Source of the DNA: Marinomonas arctica
Lineage (GTDB): Bacteria; Pseudomonadota; Gammaproteobacteria; Pseudomonadales; Marinomonadaceae
NCBI RefSeq assembly: GCF_003259225.1
Contig: NZ_QHJF01000033.1
Location: 1 to 64,000, forward strand
Reading direction: 5' to 3'
DNA length: 64,000 bases
Shown: in pieces, positions 26,792-36,907 of the stretch
Layout: each line of letters begins with the position of its first letter
Position numbering within the stretch: the first letter of the stretch is position 1
Notes under the pieces: model-generated
The model's database searches: none
Told to the model about the DNA's origin: nothing
What the model saw: the letters and a program-made list of their open reading frames with translations, nothing else
Made by a program: the position numbers and the translations under genes

Positions 26792-27484
26792 ATGATAAAC
26801 TACCATCCATCGATTGAAATACTAACAGACTACGCTGCTGGCTCACTACCTTTGGCGCATTCCTTGTGTGTGTCCACACATCTAGAACGCTGCCCCGAAT
26901 GCCAACAGCAAATTAGAAAGCTGGAAATGCTCGGCTCACATCTTTTCGATCAGGCACAGACAGAATCTCGTCAGCTCAGTAATCTAAAAGACAGCTTCTT
27001 CAAAAATCTAGCGCAACAGCCTAGTCCAAAAGAGGACCATAAGGTGTCGCCGCAAGAGGATAAAAGCATTAGATGGGATGATTACGCCATTCCACGTAGC
27101 CTGCGCCAGTTTATTACCAAAAGCTATGATGATCTTACGTGGATGCGCCTATCACCCTCTTTTAAGATAGCAACGCTTTACAACGAAGAAGGCGGCGCAC
27201 AAATCGCTCTGACCAGAGTAAAAGCTGGCGCTCATATGCCAACCCATACCCATACAGGTGACGAAATCACTCTCGTATTGGAAGGGGCTTTTTCGGATGA
27301 AAGCGGTATTTATCGTCAAGGTGACTTTATCAACCGTGACGCGAGTCACAAACACAAACCTATCGTCACAAAAGACGCAGAATGCATCTGTCTAACGGTT
27401 TTAGACGCACCGATTGAGTTTACAGGCTGGCTGACAAGACTGTTAAATCCGATTGTTCGTCGTTACCATCCTCATTCTCACTGA
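26792..27484 (+). CDS. chrR: ChrR-type zinc anti-sigma factor
   Basis: This 230-residue protein binds the sigma factor and releases it on singlet-oxygen-type stress. The N-terminal zinc anti-sigma domain has the HX3CX2C motif (HLERCPEC). The C-terminal cupin domain has metal-type histidines and glutamate (PTHTHTGDEITLVLEG). It follows the sigma gene by 5 bases, with AGAGG inside the sigma gene end, so expression is coupled. Confidence 0.92.
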   Translation: MINYHPSIEILTDYAAGSLPLAHSLCVSTHLERCPECQQQIRKLEMLGSHLFDQAQTESRQLSNLKDSFFKNLAQQPSPKEDHKVSPQEDKSIRWDDYAIPRSLRQFITKSYDDLTWMRLSPSFKIATLYNEEGGAQIALTRVKAGAHMPTHTHTGDEITLVLEGAFSDESGIYRQGDFINRDASHKHKPIVTKDAECICLTVLDAPIEFTGWLTRLLNPIVRRYHPHSH

Positions 27485-27570
27485 TGACAGGATAGTTCAA
27501 CGCAACCAAAGATAGGCACACGATTGTAGACGTTAGTCAATAACAAGCAAATTTTATGAAATTCTGATAT

Positions 27571-27599
27571 AGTCCTTGTTCAATCTATAAACAAGGACT
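27571..27599 (+). promoter_or_regulatory. Inverted repeat overlapping the ribosome binding site of the SutA-like gene
   Basis: Ten-base arms 27571-27580 and 27590-27599 (AGTCCTTGTT/AACAAGGACT) are exact complements. The right arm contains AAGGA, the ribosome binding site of the gene starting at 27607. In RNA it would hide that site. A TATAGT -10-like hexamer overlaps the left arm, so it could instead act as a DNA operator. Confidence 0.4.
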
Positions 27600-27606
27600 C
27601 TTTATT

Positions 27607-27789
27607 ATGGCAACTAAAAAGAAACAGCCGGCTGCTTCGGAAACCTCGGAATCCATTGAAAAGCAAATGCAAGAGTTTCTTGCGCGCGGTGGACAGATAG
27701 ATAAAATCGATTCAGGGGTTAGCGGGCAATCTCAGTTAACAGGATCGCGCCATATTTCTCTTGGTAACAGCAAAACGAAAGCTCAATAA
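27607..27789 (+). CDS. Small SutA-like protein
   Basis: This 60-residue hydrophilic protein has a lysine-rich start (ATKKKQPAASE) followed by IEKQMQEFLARGGQIDKID. That segment resembles the C-terminal end of SutA, the small RNA-polymerase-binding regulator of Pseudomonas (MEEFLSRGGKVQEIE). The long acidic N-terminal tail of SutA is absent. It stands alone between chrR and a DUF3329-like gene, with its own hairpin-covered ribosome binding site. I infer a small transcription-associated protein. Confidence 0.6.
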   Translation: MATKKKQPAASETSESIEKQMQEFLARGGQIDKIDSGVSGQSQLTGSRHISLGNSKTKAQ

Positions 27790-27794
27790 GCTTT

Positions 27795-27824
27795 AGGGAT
27801 GCTTTACTTAATGTAAAGATCCCT
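27795..27824 (+). terminator. Hairpin after the SutA-like gene
   Basis: Arms AGGGAT-G-CTTTAC and GTAAAG-ATCCCT pair around a short loop, 5 bases after the stop. The following T content is weak, so efficiency is uncertain. Confidence 0.45.
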
Positions 27825-27972
27825 CGCTATTTCCGTTTATACGCCCACTTTATAAACACTGTTTTAAAATTACCTTTAAACGCATATTAGGTTGGCTTAT
27901 AAAATAGTTGGCCTTTATTCTTTACAGATACAACTCAAAATAACCATGCAACCTCGTAGATAGAGAAAAATT

Positions 27973-28182
27973 ATGCTTACTGAATCTGATCGCGCTTTTT
28001 TCCGTCCAAAATGGCGTCGAGTGGCCGTGACATTATTCTGTGGTGCTTGGGCTATTCTTGAATGGGTATCCAATGAACCAATATGGGCAACCGTAGCGGT
28101 TGGTATAACGCTATATTGCCTATGGAATTTCTTCTATAAATTTGAAGAAAGCACAGACGAAGACAATACTCCCGTCAACTAA
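27973..28182 (+). CDS. Small membrane protein, DUF3329-like
   Basis: This 69-residue protein starts MLTESDRAFFRPKWRRVAVT and has two membrane segments (about 16-35 and 38-57) with an acidic C-terminus. FFRPxWRR followed by two helices is the pattern of small DUF3329-type proteins. AGAGAA precedes the ATG. Function unknown. Confidence 0.6.
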   Translation: MLTESDRAFFRPKWRRVAVTLFCGAWAILEWVSNEPIWATVAVGITLYCLWNFFYKFEESTDEDNTPVN

Positions 28183-28394
28183 TACCACATCAATTTCGAC
28201 TCTTATCACTTGGCTGCCTCGCGTAATGCGGAAGTAGTATAAGAATAATAGTGTGATTAAACTTCATCTACAGCGAATCTTGCTCGTTAGTTAACGGGTC
28301 ACATACTCGCCACACAAACGTCACATCTTTGTCACATTGACACTCTACCCTGCTTACTATGACACCTGAAATCTTATTAGAGCGGAGTACGACT

Positions 28395-30125
28395 GTGATA
28401 CAAGTTGAGCAAATGATTGCCAGTAAATCGCCTCAGTTTTTCGACAAAAGCCCTCTTATCACTCGCCCAACGTTAAGCCTGTTAAAACGCTTATTCCACG
28501 AAAGTGAAGTCAATCAATTCCTGGAAAAAAACCACGGCTGTGTCGGCTTCGAATTTATTGATCGTGTACTGGATCACTTCAACTTTAGTTATCAAGTGAG
28601 CCAAGTTGATCGACGCAACATTCCCGCCAGTGGCCGCGTTATGATTATCGCCAACCACCCACTTGGTGCCTTAGATGGTCTCGCGTTACTTCGATTAATT
28701 GGTGAGATCCGCCCAGATGTAAAAATCGTCGCCAATGATTTATTGATGGGCTTTGATGGTTTAAAAAAACTGGTCTTACCAGTCGATAACCTAGGTGGCA
28801 AAACCGGACGCCAGCAACTTAAAGCCATCATGAGCTGCTTACACAATGAAGAAGCGGTGATTATTTTCCCAGCCGGAGAAGTGTCGCGAATGTCACCAAG
28901 CGGTGTAAAAGATCAACAATGGAATCAGAACTATCTAAAACTGGCGCAAAAAACCAACAGCCCATTGTTACCGGTTCACATTGGCGGACGTAATTCCATG
29001 CTGTTCTATACCAGTTCTATTTTGTACCGCCCGCTGTCGACCATTCAGCTCGCTAACGAAATGTTTCGTCAACGCAATCGCAAAATTCCTATGCAAGTTG
29101 GTCAAGCCATTCCGATTCAAGAATTGGCACAATTACCGTTAAGCGATAAAGAAAAAAACAAACTGGTCAAACGCCATTTGTACCGTATTGCCAAAGGCAG
29201 AAAACCGCTGTTAAAAACAGAAAAAACCGTCGAGCACCCGCAAAACCGACAACTGATCAAACAAGAGTTAAAACTGGCAGAACACCTTGGCAGTACCAAG
29301 GACAACAAACAAATTTATCTGTTTGATTACGACCCTATGTCAGTGACGATGAAAGAAATTGGGCGCTTGCGCGAGATTGCCTTTCGTAAAGTCGGTGAAG
29401 GCACAGGAGAGCGTTCTGATCTGGATAAGTTTGATCAATATTATCGCCATTTGATTTTATGGGATGAAGAAGAACTGGAAATCGTTGGTGCATACCGTAT
29501 TGGTGAAGTCGCAAGCTACATGAAATCCGATACACCAAATCGCATCTACAGTGCCGAGTTATTTCAATACTCTTGCGATATGGAGCCTTACTTCGAACAG
29601 GGAATTGAATTAGGACGCAGTTTTATTCAACCCAAATATTGGGGCAAACGCAGTCTGGATTATTTATGGTACGGCATTGGTGCTTATTTGGATAAACACC
29701 CTGAAATACGCTACATGTTTGGGCCTGTGAGTCTAAGCAACAGTTATCCGCAAGTGGCAAAAGATTTTATTGTCTCATTTTACAAACTGTATTTTGCCGA
29801 TAAAGAGCACTTAGCACGCTCTTTTACGCCTTACCAAGTCAACGCCGAACATGCGGACATTATTTCCGATATTTTCAGCGGTCAGGACTATGAAGAAGAT
29901 TTTAGACTACTAAAAGAGCAGCTCAGTCACTTTGGCGCCAGCGTACCAACGCTGTTCAAGCAATACAGTGAACTTTGTGAACCCGGTGGGGTTCGCTTCT
30001 TAGACTTTGGCGTCGATGCCGACTTTGGCTACTGTGTAGACGGTTTGGTCCTAGTAGACCTAAATACAGTCAAAGAAGCGAAAAATAAACGTTACCGAGG
30101 GCACAACAGCGGCACTCAGGCTTAA
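28395..30125 (+). CDS. OlsF-like bifunctional acyltransferase (PlsC-type plus GNAT-type)
   Basis: This 576-residue protein joins an N-terminal lysophospholipid-acyltransferase domain (about 60-270; ANHPLGALDGLALL and IFPAGEVSRM) to a C-terminal acyl-ACP-dependent N-acyltransferase domain of the OlsB type (about 305-520; GEGTGERSDLDKFD then YYRHLILWD). This is the layout of OlsF, which makes ornithine lipids by N-acylating ornithine and then O-acylating the product. I chose the GTG at 28395 (GGAG 7 bases upstream) over the ATG at 28359, which lies in a promoter-like stretch. Ornithine specificity is inferred from layout alone. Confidence 0.8.
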   Translation: MIQVEQMIASKSPQFFDKSPLITRPTLSLLKRLFHESEVNQFLEKNHGCVGFEFIDRVLDHFNFSYQVSQVDRRNIPASGRVMIIANHPLGALDGLALLRLIGEIRPDVKIVANDLLMGFDGLKKLVLPVDNLGGKTGRQQLKAIMSCLHNEEAVIIFPAGEVSRMSPSGVKDQQWNQNYLKLAQKTNSPLLPVHIGGRNSMLFYTSSILYRPLSTIQLANEMFRQRNRKIPMQVGQAIPIQELAQLPLSDKEKNKLVKRHLYRIAKGRKPLLKTEKTVEHPQNRQLIKQELKLAEHLGSTKDNKQIYLFDYDPMSVTMKEIGRLREIAFRKVGEGTGERSDLDKFDQYYRHLILWDEEELEIVGAYRIGEVASYMKSDTPNRIYSAELFQYSCDMEPYFEQGIELGRSFIQPKYWGKRSLDYLWYGIGAYLDKHPEIRYMFGPVSLSNSYPQVAKDFIVSFYKLYFADKEHLARSFTPYQVNAEHADIISDIFSGQDYEEDFRLLKEQLSHFGASVPTLFKQYSELCEPGGVRFLDFGVDADFGYCVDGLVLVDLNTVKEAKNKRYRGHNSGTQA

Positions 30126-30139
30126 TACCCTAGAATGCC

Positions 30140-30292
30140 CTAGCGTGAATCGTGGTGATGCCCTCGTGAATGAGAATGGTGACCATGAGAATGGTCATCC
30201 TCTTGTTCAGGGCGTTTAAAGACAACCAGATAAATAATCTTAATGACCAGCATCACACTTAACGCAATAAGAACGACCATTTGAATGTCCAT
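30140..30292 (-). CDS. Small histidine-rich membrane protein (50 residues)
   Basis: The gene has a good ribosome binding site (GAGGTG, 5 bases before the ATG). The protein is one membrane helix (MVVLIALSVMLVIKIIYLVV) followed by a basic turn (FKRPEQ) and a tail holding nine histidines in the last 18 residues (DDHSHGHHSHSRGHHHDSR region). A metal-binding tail on the cytoplasmic side is likely (positive-inside rule). It is convergent with the OlsF-like gene, 14 bases away. I recognise no family. Confidence 0.6.
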   Translation of the reverse strand: MDIQMVVLIALSVMLVIKIIYLVVFKRPEQEDDHSHGHHSHSRGHHHDSR

Positions 30293-30619
30293 CACAACAC
30301 CTCGTTATTTTTGTTGGTGTCATTTAACTATAGGACATAAATCCGTTTATATTGTGAATTTTCGTTTCAATTGTGTATGAGTGCCGTAAGCCCCAGAATA
30401 GCGCACTGGGGAACGATTAAAGCTAGGAATACGCTTTAACCAGATAGCAGAAAACGCTCATTGAGACTTTTATTATTATAAATTAATTAGTTATAAAATA
30501 TGGCGTAAGCTTTGCTTGCTATTTGCACTAGAAGCTCGCTTCAAAAGCACATTTCGTTGTACTCAGGCTTTTGCAGTAGCCTTACTTTTTTTGTCTATCA
30601 CTAGACCATGGAGCTGGAA
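30293..30619. other. Intergenic region with two adjacent hairpins
   Basis: No gene is seen. Two neighbouring inverted repeats lie at 30391-30411 (CCCCAG/CTGGGG) and 30417-30439 (TTAAAGC/GCTTTAA), only 5 bases apart. They could be part of a structured leader or small RNA, or the end of a transcript. Promoters for both flanking genes must lie in this stretch. Confidence 0.35.
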
Positions 30620-30925
30620 ATGATTGAGAAAACCTACTTAAAAACCAAACCAGAATGCAAAGTGAAATTTGCCCTACCGGCCGACAAGATTGGCGAGGCC
30701 AAAAGCGTCGCTGTTGTTGGTGATTTTAACAACTGGGACAGCGAAGCCAATCCAATGAAAAAACAGAAATCTGGTGTATTTGCGTCGACAATCAGTTTGG
30801 AGGTCGATACCTCGTACCAATTTCGTTATGTGCTAGATGGTACCGAATGGCTCAACGATGACATGGCAGATGCCTATGTTCCAAGTCCAATAAGCCCTGA
30901 TACGAATGGTGTTATTCGCCTGTAA
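30620..30925 (+). CDS. Isoamylase early-set (CBM48-like) domain protein
   Basis: This 101-residue single-domain protein has a glycogen-binding-type immunoglobulin-like fold: KVKFALPADKIGEAKSVAVV, then GDFNNWD and YQFRYVLDGTEWLND. It lacks any catalytic domain. Such small stand-alone early-set proteins are widespread and of unknown role, perhaps glucan binding. The ATG at 30620 has GGAG 6 bases upstream; an ATG four codons earlier overlaps that site. Confidence 0.8.
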   Translation: MIEKTYLKTKPECKVKFALPADKIGEAKSVAVVGDFNNWDSEANPMKKQKSGVFASTISLEVDTSYQFRYVLDGTEWLNDDMADAYVPSPISPDTNGVIRL

Positions 30926-30962
30926 CTCCTTCCTACGCCTTCGTAATACGATTAAAAAGCCC

Positions 30963-30989
30963 GTCTCGGCTCAACATTTGAGTCGAGAC
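30963..30989 (-). terminator. Hairpin with T-run on the minus strand
   Basis: Arms GTCTCGGCTCAA and TTGAGTCGAGAC pair 11 of 12 bases. The T-run (CTTTTTAAT) lies on the minus-strand side, yet no minus-strand gene lies immediately to the right. It may end the CBM48 transcript inefficiently or stop an antisense transcript from the bet promoter region. Confidence 0.4.
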
Positions 30990-31133
30990 CTAATACCGTT
31001 CGCCGCGTGTTTTGCTCATTCTGAGGCATCTCATGACCTTTCTTTCCTATCGCTCTAAAACGCCATTTTTTTGCCCTAAAAACACGAATTCATGGTTTCA
31101 AGCTGCAATTTATAGTCAAAATATGTACAATTG

Positions 31134-31161
31134 TTTTTATTAAACGCGCGTTTAATAAAAA
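31134..31161. promoter_or_regulatory. Perfect 28-bp palindrome upstream of betB (BetI-type operator candidate)
   Basis: The sequence from 31134 to 31161 is fully self-complementary with centre CGCGCG and TTAAA/TTTAA flanks. It lies 57 bases before the betB start. BetI, a TetR-family choline sensor, binds palindromes at this position in other bet operons. No betI gene is in the operon here, so the regulator must be elsewhere. Confidence 0.6.
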
Positions 31162-31218
31162 TTCAAATACTTCAATGATCCTAAACAGAGCATTGAAACA
31201 GACAAAAAGAGGCACAAC

Positions 31219-32676
31219 ATGGCACATCAGCAGCAATACATTCATGGCCGCTACCATGCATCCACCAGCGGTGAACACTTCGAGACAATCAACCCAGCCA
31301 CAGGCGAAGTGATTGCAACAGTAGAGCACGCAGGACAAGCTGAACTCGATGCTGCTGTTGAATCTGCCAAACAAGGCCAAAAAGTCTGGGCCGCTATGAG
31401 CCCTGTCGAGCGCGGACGTATTCTTAAAAAAGCCGCTGAGCTATTGCGTGAAAACAACGAAGAGCTTGCCCGACTTGAAGTACTAGACACAGGAAAACCC
31501 TTACAAGAAGCCATTTGCGTGGACATTCAAACAGGTGCGGATGTTATTGAATATTACGCGGGCCTAACGGATAAGATCCAAGGGGATTACCAAGACCTTG
31601 GCAATGGCAACTTCTTCTACACTCGCCGCGAGCCACTGGGTATTTGCGCTGGCATCGGCGCGTGGAACTACCCTATTCAAATTGCCATGTGGAAATCTGG
31701 TCCTGCGCTGGCTGCTGGTAACGCAATGATCTTCAAACCGTCTGAAGAAACGCCACTTACTGCGCTTAAACTGGCTGAAATCTTTACCCAAGCAGGCTTA
31801 CCCGATGGGGTTTTCAACGTCATTCAGGGCGACGGTCGTACAGGCCAAATGATCACCGCACATCCTGATATTGCAAAGGTTTCTTTCACAGGTGAAGTCG
31901 GCACAGGCAAAAAAGTCATGGCCGCTTCAGCGCAATCGTTGAAACAAGTCACCATGGAATTGGGCGGTAAGTCTCCGATGATTATCTTCCCTGATATGCC
32001 AGTGGATCAGGCTGTGTCTGCCGCCATGTTGGCGAACTTCTACACCCAAGGCGAAGTGTGCACCAACGGTACTCGTGTCTTTGTTCACGCTGATATGCTA
32101 GACGCCTTTACCAAAGAGCTAAAAGCTCGCACCGAAGCCATGATCATTGGCGACCCAATGGACATGAACACGCAAGTCGGTGCCTTGATTTCCAAAGACC
32201 ATATGCAAAAAGTCTTAGGCTATATTCAAGCCGCTAAAGACGCTGGGGCGACCTTGTTGTGTGGCGGTTACCAAGTCACGGAAAAGGGCTTAGACAAAGG
32301 CGCGTTTGTGGCTCCAACCGTCTTCACCGATTGCACTGATGACATGCCACAAGTACGCGATGAAATATTCGGACCTGTGATGTCAGTGCTGAGCTTCACC
32401 GATGAAGACGAAGTAATCGCCCGCGCTAACGACACCAAGCTTGGCTTAGCGGCTGGCGTCTTCACCAAAGATTTCGCCCGCGCTCACCGTGTGATCAATC
32501 AGCTACAAGCGGGCATTTGTTGGATTAACGCATGGGGTGCTTCGCCTGCGGAAATGCCAGTAGGTGGCTACAAAGAGTCTGGTATTGGCCGTGAAAACGG
32601 CATCGAAACCTTATACCACTACACACAAAACAAGAGCGTCTATGTCGATCTAAACGACATTCAAAGCCCTTACTAA
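31219..32676 (+). CDS. betB: Betaine aldehyde dehydrogenase
   Basis: BetB oxidises betaine aldehyde to glycine betaine with NAD(P)+. The 485-residue protein has the aldehyde dehydrogenase active-site glutamate in [10 protein letters not shown] and cysteine in [13 protein letters not shown], and the family ends ([30 protein letters not shown]). betA follows after 40 bases. Together they make the osmoprotectant betaine from choline, as expected in a marine organism. Confidence 0.96.
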   Translation: MAHQQQYIHGRYHASTSGEHFETINPATGEVIATVEHAGQAELDAAVESAKQGQKVWAAMSPVERGRILKKAAELLRENNEELARLEVLDTGKPLQEAICVDIQTGADVIEYYAGLTDKIQGDYQDLGNGNFFYTRREPLGICAGIGAWNYPIQIAMWKSGPALAAGNAMIFKPSEETPLTALKLAEIFTQAGLPDGVFNVIQGDGRTGQMITAHPDIAKVSFTGEVGTGKKVMAASAQSLKQVTMELGGKSPMIIFPDMPVDQAVSAAMLANFYTQGEVCTNGTRVFVHADMLDAFTKELKARTEAMIIGDPMDMNTQVGALISKDHMQKVLGYIQAAKDAGATLLCGGYQVTEKGLDKGAFVAPTVFTDCTDDMPQVRDEIFGPVMSVLSFTDEDEVIARANDTKLGLAAGVFTKDFARAHRVINQLQAGICWINAWGASPAEMPVGGYKESGIGRENGIETLYHYTQNKSVYVDLNDIQSPY

Positions 32677-32716
32677 GCGAGACGCTTACTTAGACCCTAA
32701 TTACAACGAGATAAGT

Positions 32717-34384
32717 ATGGCAAACGAAACGTACGATTACATTATCGTCGGTGCTGGCTCCGCAGGGTGTGTGCTAGCAGATAGACTGACAGAAAGCGGC
32801 GAACACAAGGTGCTGCTATTGGAAATGGGCGGCTCAGATAAGAGCGTCTTTATCCAAATGCCAACCGCCTTGTCTTACCCAATGAACACGACAAAATACG
32901 CGTGGCAATTCCACACAGACAAAGAGCCGGGTCTTGATGGCCGTGAAATGCATTGTCCACGAGGCAAAGTATTAGGCGGTTCATCGTCCATTAACGGCAT
33001 GGTGTATGTTCGTGGTCACGCTTGTGATTTCGACCAATGGGAAGAAAACGGCGCCAAAGGCTGGAACTACCAAACTTGCCTGCCCTATTTCAAAAAAGCC
33101 GAGACGTGGAAAGGTGGTGCGGATTTATACCGTGGCGGCGAGGGGCCATTGTCGACCAACAACGGCAACGACATGACCTACAACCCGCTTTACCAAGCCT
33201 TTATCGATGCAGGCGAGGAAGCCGGTTACGGCAAAACCGACGACTATAATGGCTACCGTCAAGAAGGCTTTGGCCCAATGCACATGACGGTAAAAAATGG
33301 CGTGCGAGCTTCGACCTCCAACGCCTATTTACGTCGTGCCATGACGCGCCCTAACCTAACGGTAAAAACGGGCGTGCTTAGCCATAAAGTTTTATTTGAC
33401 GGCAAAGTCGCGACGGGTATTGAGTTCAGTAAAAACGGCCAAACTCAACAAGCCACTGCTAGTAAAGAAGTGATTCTGTCGGCAGGTTCCGTTGGTTCAC
33501 CACAGTTGTTGCAACTGTCTGGTGTCGGTCCAAAAGACGTCTTGGAAAAAGCCGGCGTTCCTCTGGTTCACGAACTGCCTGGTGTCGGTGAAAACCTGCA
33601 AGACCATTTAGAAGTCTACTTCCAGTACTACTGCAAAAAGCCCGTGACGCTCAACAGCAAACTTGGCTTGATCAGCAAAGGCTTGATCGGTACACGCTGG
33701 ATGCTGTTTAAAACAGGGCTCGGCGCGACCAACCACTTTGAATCCTGTGGTTTTATTCGCTCTCGTGCGGGGCTAAAATGGCCAAACATTCAATACCACT
33801 TCTTGCCTGCGGCCATGCGTTACGACGGCCGAGCAGCGGTAGAAGGCCATGGTTTCCAAGTACACGTTGGCCCGAACAAACCAGAAAGCCGGGGCAAATT
33901 GTGGATTGAATCGTCTGATCCAGCAGCCAAACCTCGCATCTTGTTTAACTACATTTCCACCGAACAAGACAAGCAAGACTGGCGCGACACGATTCGCCTA
34001 ACCCGCGAAGTGCTGCAACAATCTGCGCTAGACGATTACCGTGGCGATGAAATCCAACCGGGGATGCACATTCAGAGCGACGCTGAGATCGACCAGTGGG
34101 TAAAACAGAACGTAGAAAGTGCGTATCATCCATCTTGTACGTGTAAGATGGGCGACGACAACGACCCAATGGCCGTGCTGAACGAACAATGCCAAGTGCG
34201 TGGTTTGCAAAATCTACGCGTGGTGGATTCGTCAATCTTCCCGACCATCACCAACGGCAACTTGAACGCACCCACTATCATGGTGGCCGAAAAAGCCGCC
34301 GACATGATTCTTGGCAAAGCAGCGCTACCAAACCTTGATGCACTCGTTTGGATTCACCCAGAGTTTGAAACCAAACAGCGGTAA
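32717..34384 (+). CDS. betA: Choline dehydrogenase
   Basis: BetA is a membrane-associated GMC flavoprotein that oxidises choline to betaine aldehyde. The FAD motif is [16 protein letters not shown] at the N-terminus. GMC signatures ([38 protein letters not shown]) and the C-terminal [13 protein letters not shown] and [19 protein letters not shown] are all present. 555 residues is the usual length. A strong terminator follows. No betT transporter gene is nearby. Confidence 0.96.
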   Translation: MANETYDYIIVGAGSAGCVLADRLTESGEHKVLLLEMGGSDKSVFIQMPTALSYPMNTTKYAWQFHTDKEPGLDGREMHCPRGKVLGGSSSINGMVYVRGHACDFDQWEENGAKGWNYQTCLPYFKKAETWKGGADLYRGGEGPLSTNNGNDMTYNPLYQAFIDAGEEAGYGKTDDYNGYRQEGFGPMHMTVKNGVRASTSNAYLRRAMTRPNLTVKTGVLSHKVLFDGKVATGIEFSKNGQTQQATASKEVILSAGSVGSPQLLQLSGVGPKDVLEKAGVPLVHELPGVGENLQDHLEVYFQYYCKKPVTLNSKLGLISKGLIGTRWMLFKTGLGATNHFESCGFIRSRAGLKWPNIQYHFLPAAMRYDGRAAVEGHGFQVHVGPNKPESRGKLWIESSDPAAKPRILFNYISTEQDKQDWRDTIRLTREVLQQSALDDYRGDEIQPGMHIQSDAEIDQWVKQNVESAYHPSCTCKMGDDNDPMAVLNEQCQVRGLQNLRVVDSSIFPTITNGNLNAPTIMVAEKAADMILGKAALPNLDALVWIHPEFETKQR

Positions 34385-34408
34385 TCACCTAAGAGATTAT
34401 GAGGTAAA

Positions 34409-34444
34409 AAAAGCCAAGTTGACGTCATTCTCAACTTGGCTTTT
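34409..34444. terminator. Bidirectional terminator between betA and a chemoreceptor gene
   Basis: Perfect 14-bp arms 34409-34422/34431-34444 (AAAAGCCAAGTTGA/TCAACTTGGCTTTT) have A/T runs on both sides. Confidence 0.88.
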
Positions 34445-34484
34445 CTTATGGACTTTTTAGCTGACTTAAAAAACAAAGCCTTAC

Positions 34485-36701
34485 TCAACCAAGCTTAAAG
34501 CGGCTAATAATACGCTCAAGATTCGCCGATAGTTTTGCCATATCATCACTCGATTTTGATATTTCAGCGATGGTCTTCTCATTCTGAGAAGAGGCTTTGG
34601 TGACAATTTCAACATTCCCGCTTATCTCATTGGCGACTACGCCTTGCTCTTCCGAAGCGCTGGCGATTTGCTCCATCATATTACTGACGTTATCGACATA
34701 GTGAACCGCGTCCTCAAGCGACTGTGCTGTATGAGTGGCGGCACCCGATACTTTTTGTACGTAATCCACACAGGAATGCAGCATCTTTTGAGCGGTTAAT
34801 GCTTCCGTTTGTAAACTGCGAATGATGTCCGCAATCTGCTCTGTTTCTTTTTGAGTGTTGGACGCCAAGCCGCGGACTTCATCGGCGACCACCGCAAAAC
34901 CACGGCCAGATTCACCGGCACGAGCGGCTTCAATCGCGGCATTTAATGCCAATAAATTGGTCTGATCAGAAATCCCTTGGATCGTAGTGACTACTTTGGA
35001 AATAGCCTCTGTGCGTTGGTTTAGCGTATCGACCGTTACTCGCGCACGTTGCACCTCATCAGACACTTGAGCCATATCTTTCACAGCGTTTAATAGCTCG
35101 GTTTGACTCTCACTAACACGCTGTTTGGCGTCTTCGGCCGCGCCTGCTGCGTCTTGAATATTACGCGCCACGTCGGTCACAGAAATCGCCATCTGCTGCA
35201 TTGAGTTACCAATTTCTGTAGTACTCGTGTGCTGAGACTGTACGTTAGCACTGGCCTTCTCAGAGATAGTAGCGAGTTCACGAGAAGCAGCCGATTGGGA
35301 TACGGCGCTATTTTTTACCTGTTGAATCAACTCATTGAGGTTATTCGACATCGCTCGCATGGCACCATACACACTAGAGGCTGACGCCGTATCACTAAAG
35401 TGAACAGATAGATCACCAGCGGCAATTTTCTCAGCAATTTTTTGCATCTCTTTAGGCTCTGCTCCAAGCGGGGCCAATACCGCTCTGGCTACCCACAAAG
35501 CGATAAACACCACACAGATACCGATAACAATCGCCAATATGAGAAACGCATAATTGAGCTTGTTCACACTGGCTAACGCTTCCGCTTCACTCATTTCTGC
35601 CGTCAAAATCCATTTTAAGTCCTTATATTCAAATGGCGCATAAGAAGACAATACCGCGTCGCCCTTATAGTTTTTGATAAGCTGCGTATTTGAAATACCT
35701 TGACTACCTTCGGTCAAAGCAAGGGTATCAACTCGGCCTCGCTCTGGATAACGAAACGACGCCAGAACAGAGTGAGATTCTGGATCAAGGATAGAATCTG
35801 AACGCATCTTTCCATCCTCACCCATTAAATAGGTTTCACCTGTAGAACTCAGGCCAATATTCTGTGACATGATCTGATTCAAAGCATCAATTGGAAATTG
35901 TGCGATCACAATCCCTATCTGCTTTCCTTCTCGGTAAACAGGTGTTGATAAAAAGCCTGCTGGTGCTTGGTAAGACGGCAAATACAAAGAAAAGTCGGTA
36001 AATGTGACACCGTCCGATGACAACGCCTTTTGATAAGCCGTAGCAAGACCAGAGTTTTTAAAGGGACCGGTTTTTAACGAGGAGCCAAAATCCACCTCTT
36101 TAAACACGGTGTAAATAACATCACCGTCTAACGACACCAAAAACACATCATAGAAACCAAACTCTTGCTGCACTTTTTGCAAATAGGGGTGAATACTTTG
36201 ATGGAAACCGTCGTAAGCTGGAATATCGCTGGATGTTAGTGCCTTATCTTTCTCCCCTACAGAATGAGGGTTATTCGCTATATAAGCATATTGCAAAGCA
36301 ATCGCAGCGGGCGACAGCTGAGACGTTAGAGAGCCAGGTTGAAAGCTCGCCGTCTCGTTTTCTGGCAACCTTGAGGCGAATTCTGTTTGATAAAAACGGT
36401 TCAACTGATTGAATTTATTGTCATCAACAGGAATGGCTTTGAGTCGATTATAGGTATTTTCCAAAATAGGCAACATGCGCACGACAGAGGGGTTTTCCGC
36501 TAACAAAGACAGTCCATTTGATAAGGTGTCAAGATACGCCGCAATAGACTGCTTTTTGGTTTCTCTTAACGACATTAATTGATTATTACCCATTTTGATT
36601 AAAGCATCTGATGAGAAATAAACCGCTACTGCCGAGGAAATTAAAACCGGAAGAAAACCCACCAAGAGTAGAATCGCCAGTATTTTCTTTTTAAACGTCA
36701 T
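34485..36701 (-). CDS. Methyl-accepting chemotaxis protein with Cache-type sensor
   Basis: This 738-residue chemoreceptor has a membrane segment at about 8-30, a large periplasmic double-Cache-like sensor (about 35-375, with [13 protein letters not shown]), a second membrane segment (about 383-405), HAMP, and a signalling domain with the tip [20 protein letters not shown] then [16 protein letters not shown]. Cache sensors typically bind small metabolites such as amino acids or carboxylates. No pentapeptide tether is present. Ligand unknown. Confidence 0.92.
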   Translation of the reverse strand: MTFKKKILAILLLVGFLPVLISSAVAVYFSSDALIKMGNNQLMSLRETKKQSIAAYLDTLSNGLSLLAENPSVVRMLPILENTYNRLKAIPVDDNKFNQLNRFYQTEFASRLPENETASFQPGSLTSQLSPAAIALQYAYIANNPHSVGEKDKALTSSDIPAYDGFHQSIHPYLQKVQQEFGFYDVFLVSLDGDVIYTVFKEVDFGSSLKTGPFKNSGLATAYQKALSSDGVTFTDFSLYLPSYQAPAGFLSTPVYREGKQIGIVIAQFPIDALNQIMSQNIGLSSTGETYLMGEDGKMRSDSILDPESHSVLASFRYPERGRVDTLALTEGSQGISNTQLIKNYKGDAVLSSYAPFEYKDLKWILTAEMSEAEALASVNKLNYAFLILAIVIGICVVFIALWVARAVLAPLGAEPKEMQKIAEKIAAGDLSVHFSDTASASSVYGAMRAMSNNLNELIQQVKNSAVSQSAASRELATISEKASANVQSQHTSTTEIGNSMQQMAISVTDVARNIQDAAGAAEDAKQRVSESQTELLNAVKDMAQVSDEVQRARVTVDTLNQRTEAISKVVTTIQGISDQTNLLALNAAIEAARAGESGRGFAVVADEVRGLASNTQKETEQIADIIRSLQTEALTAQKMLHSCVDYVQKVSGAATHTAQSLEDAVHYVDNVSNMMEQIASASEEQGVVANEISGNVEIVTKASSQNEKTIAEISKSSDDMAKLSANLERIISRFKLG

Positions 36702-36907
36702 AAGTCAATTCCATTACGGTTAGGTAACAATTCACACAATTTTGCTGTGTACGTATAGCTATCGATACAGGCCAAACAATCCTGAACGTCATTTCACACC
36801 TTGGTCCAAAGTAACGTATATAATGTCAAACGCTTACTTCCATGTAAGCATTTAACGCTCTCTCTAGAGAAAAACCAAGTGTAGATTTGTAGACGATTGC
36901 CGCATAG

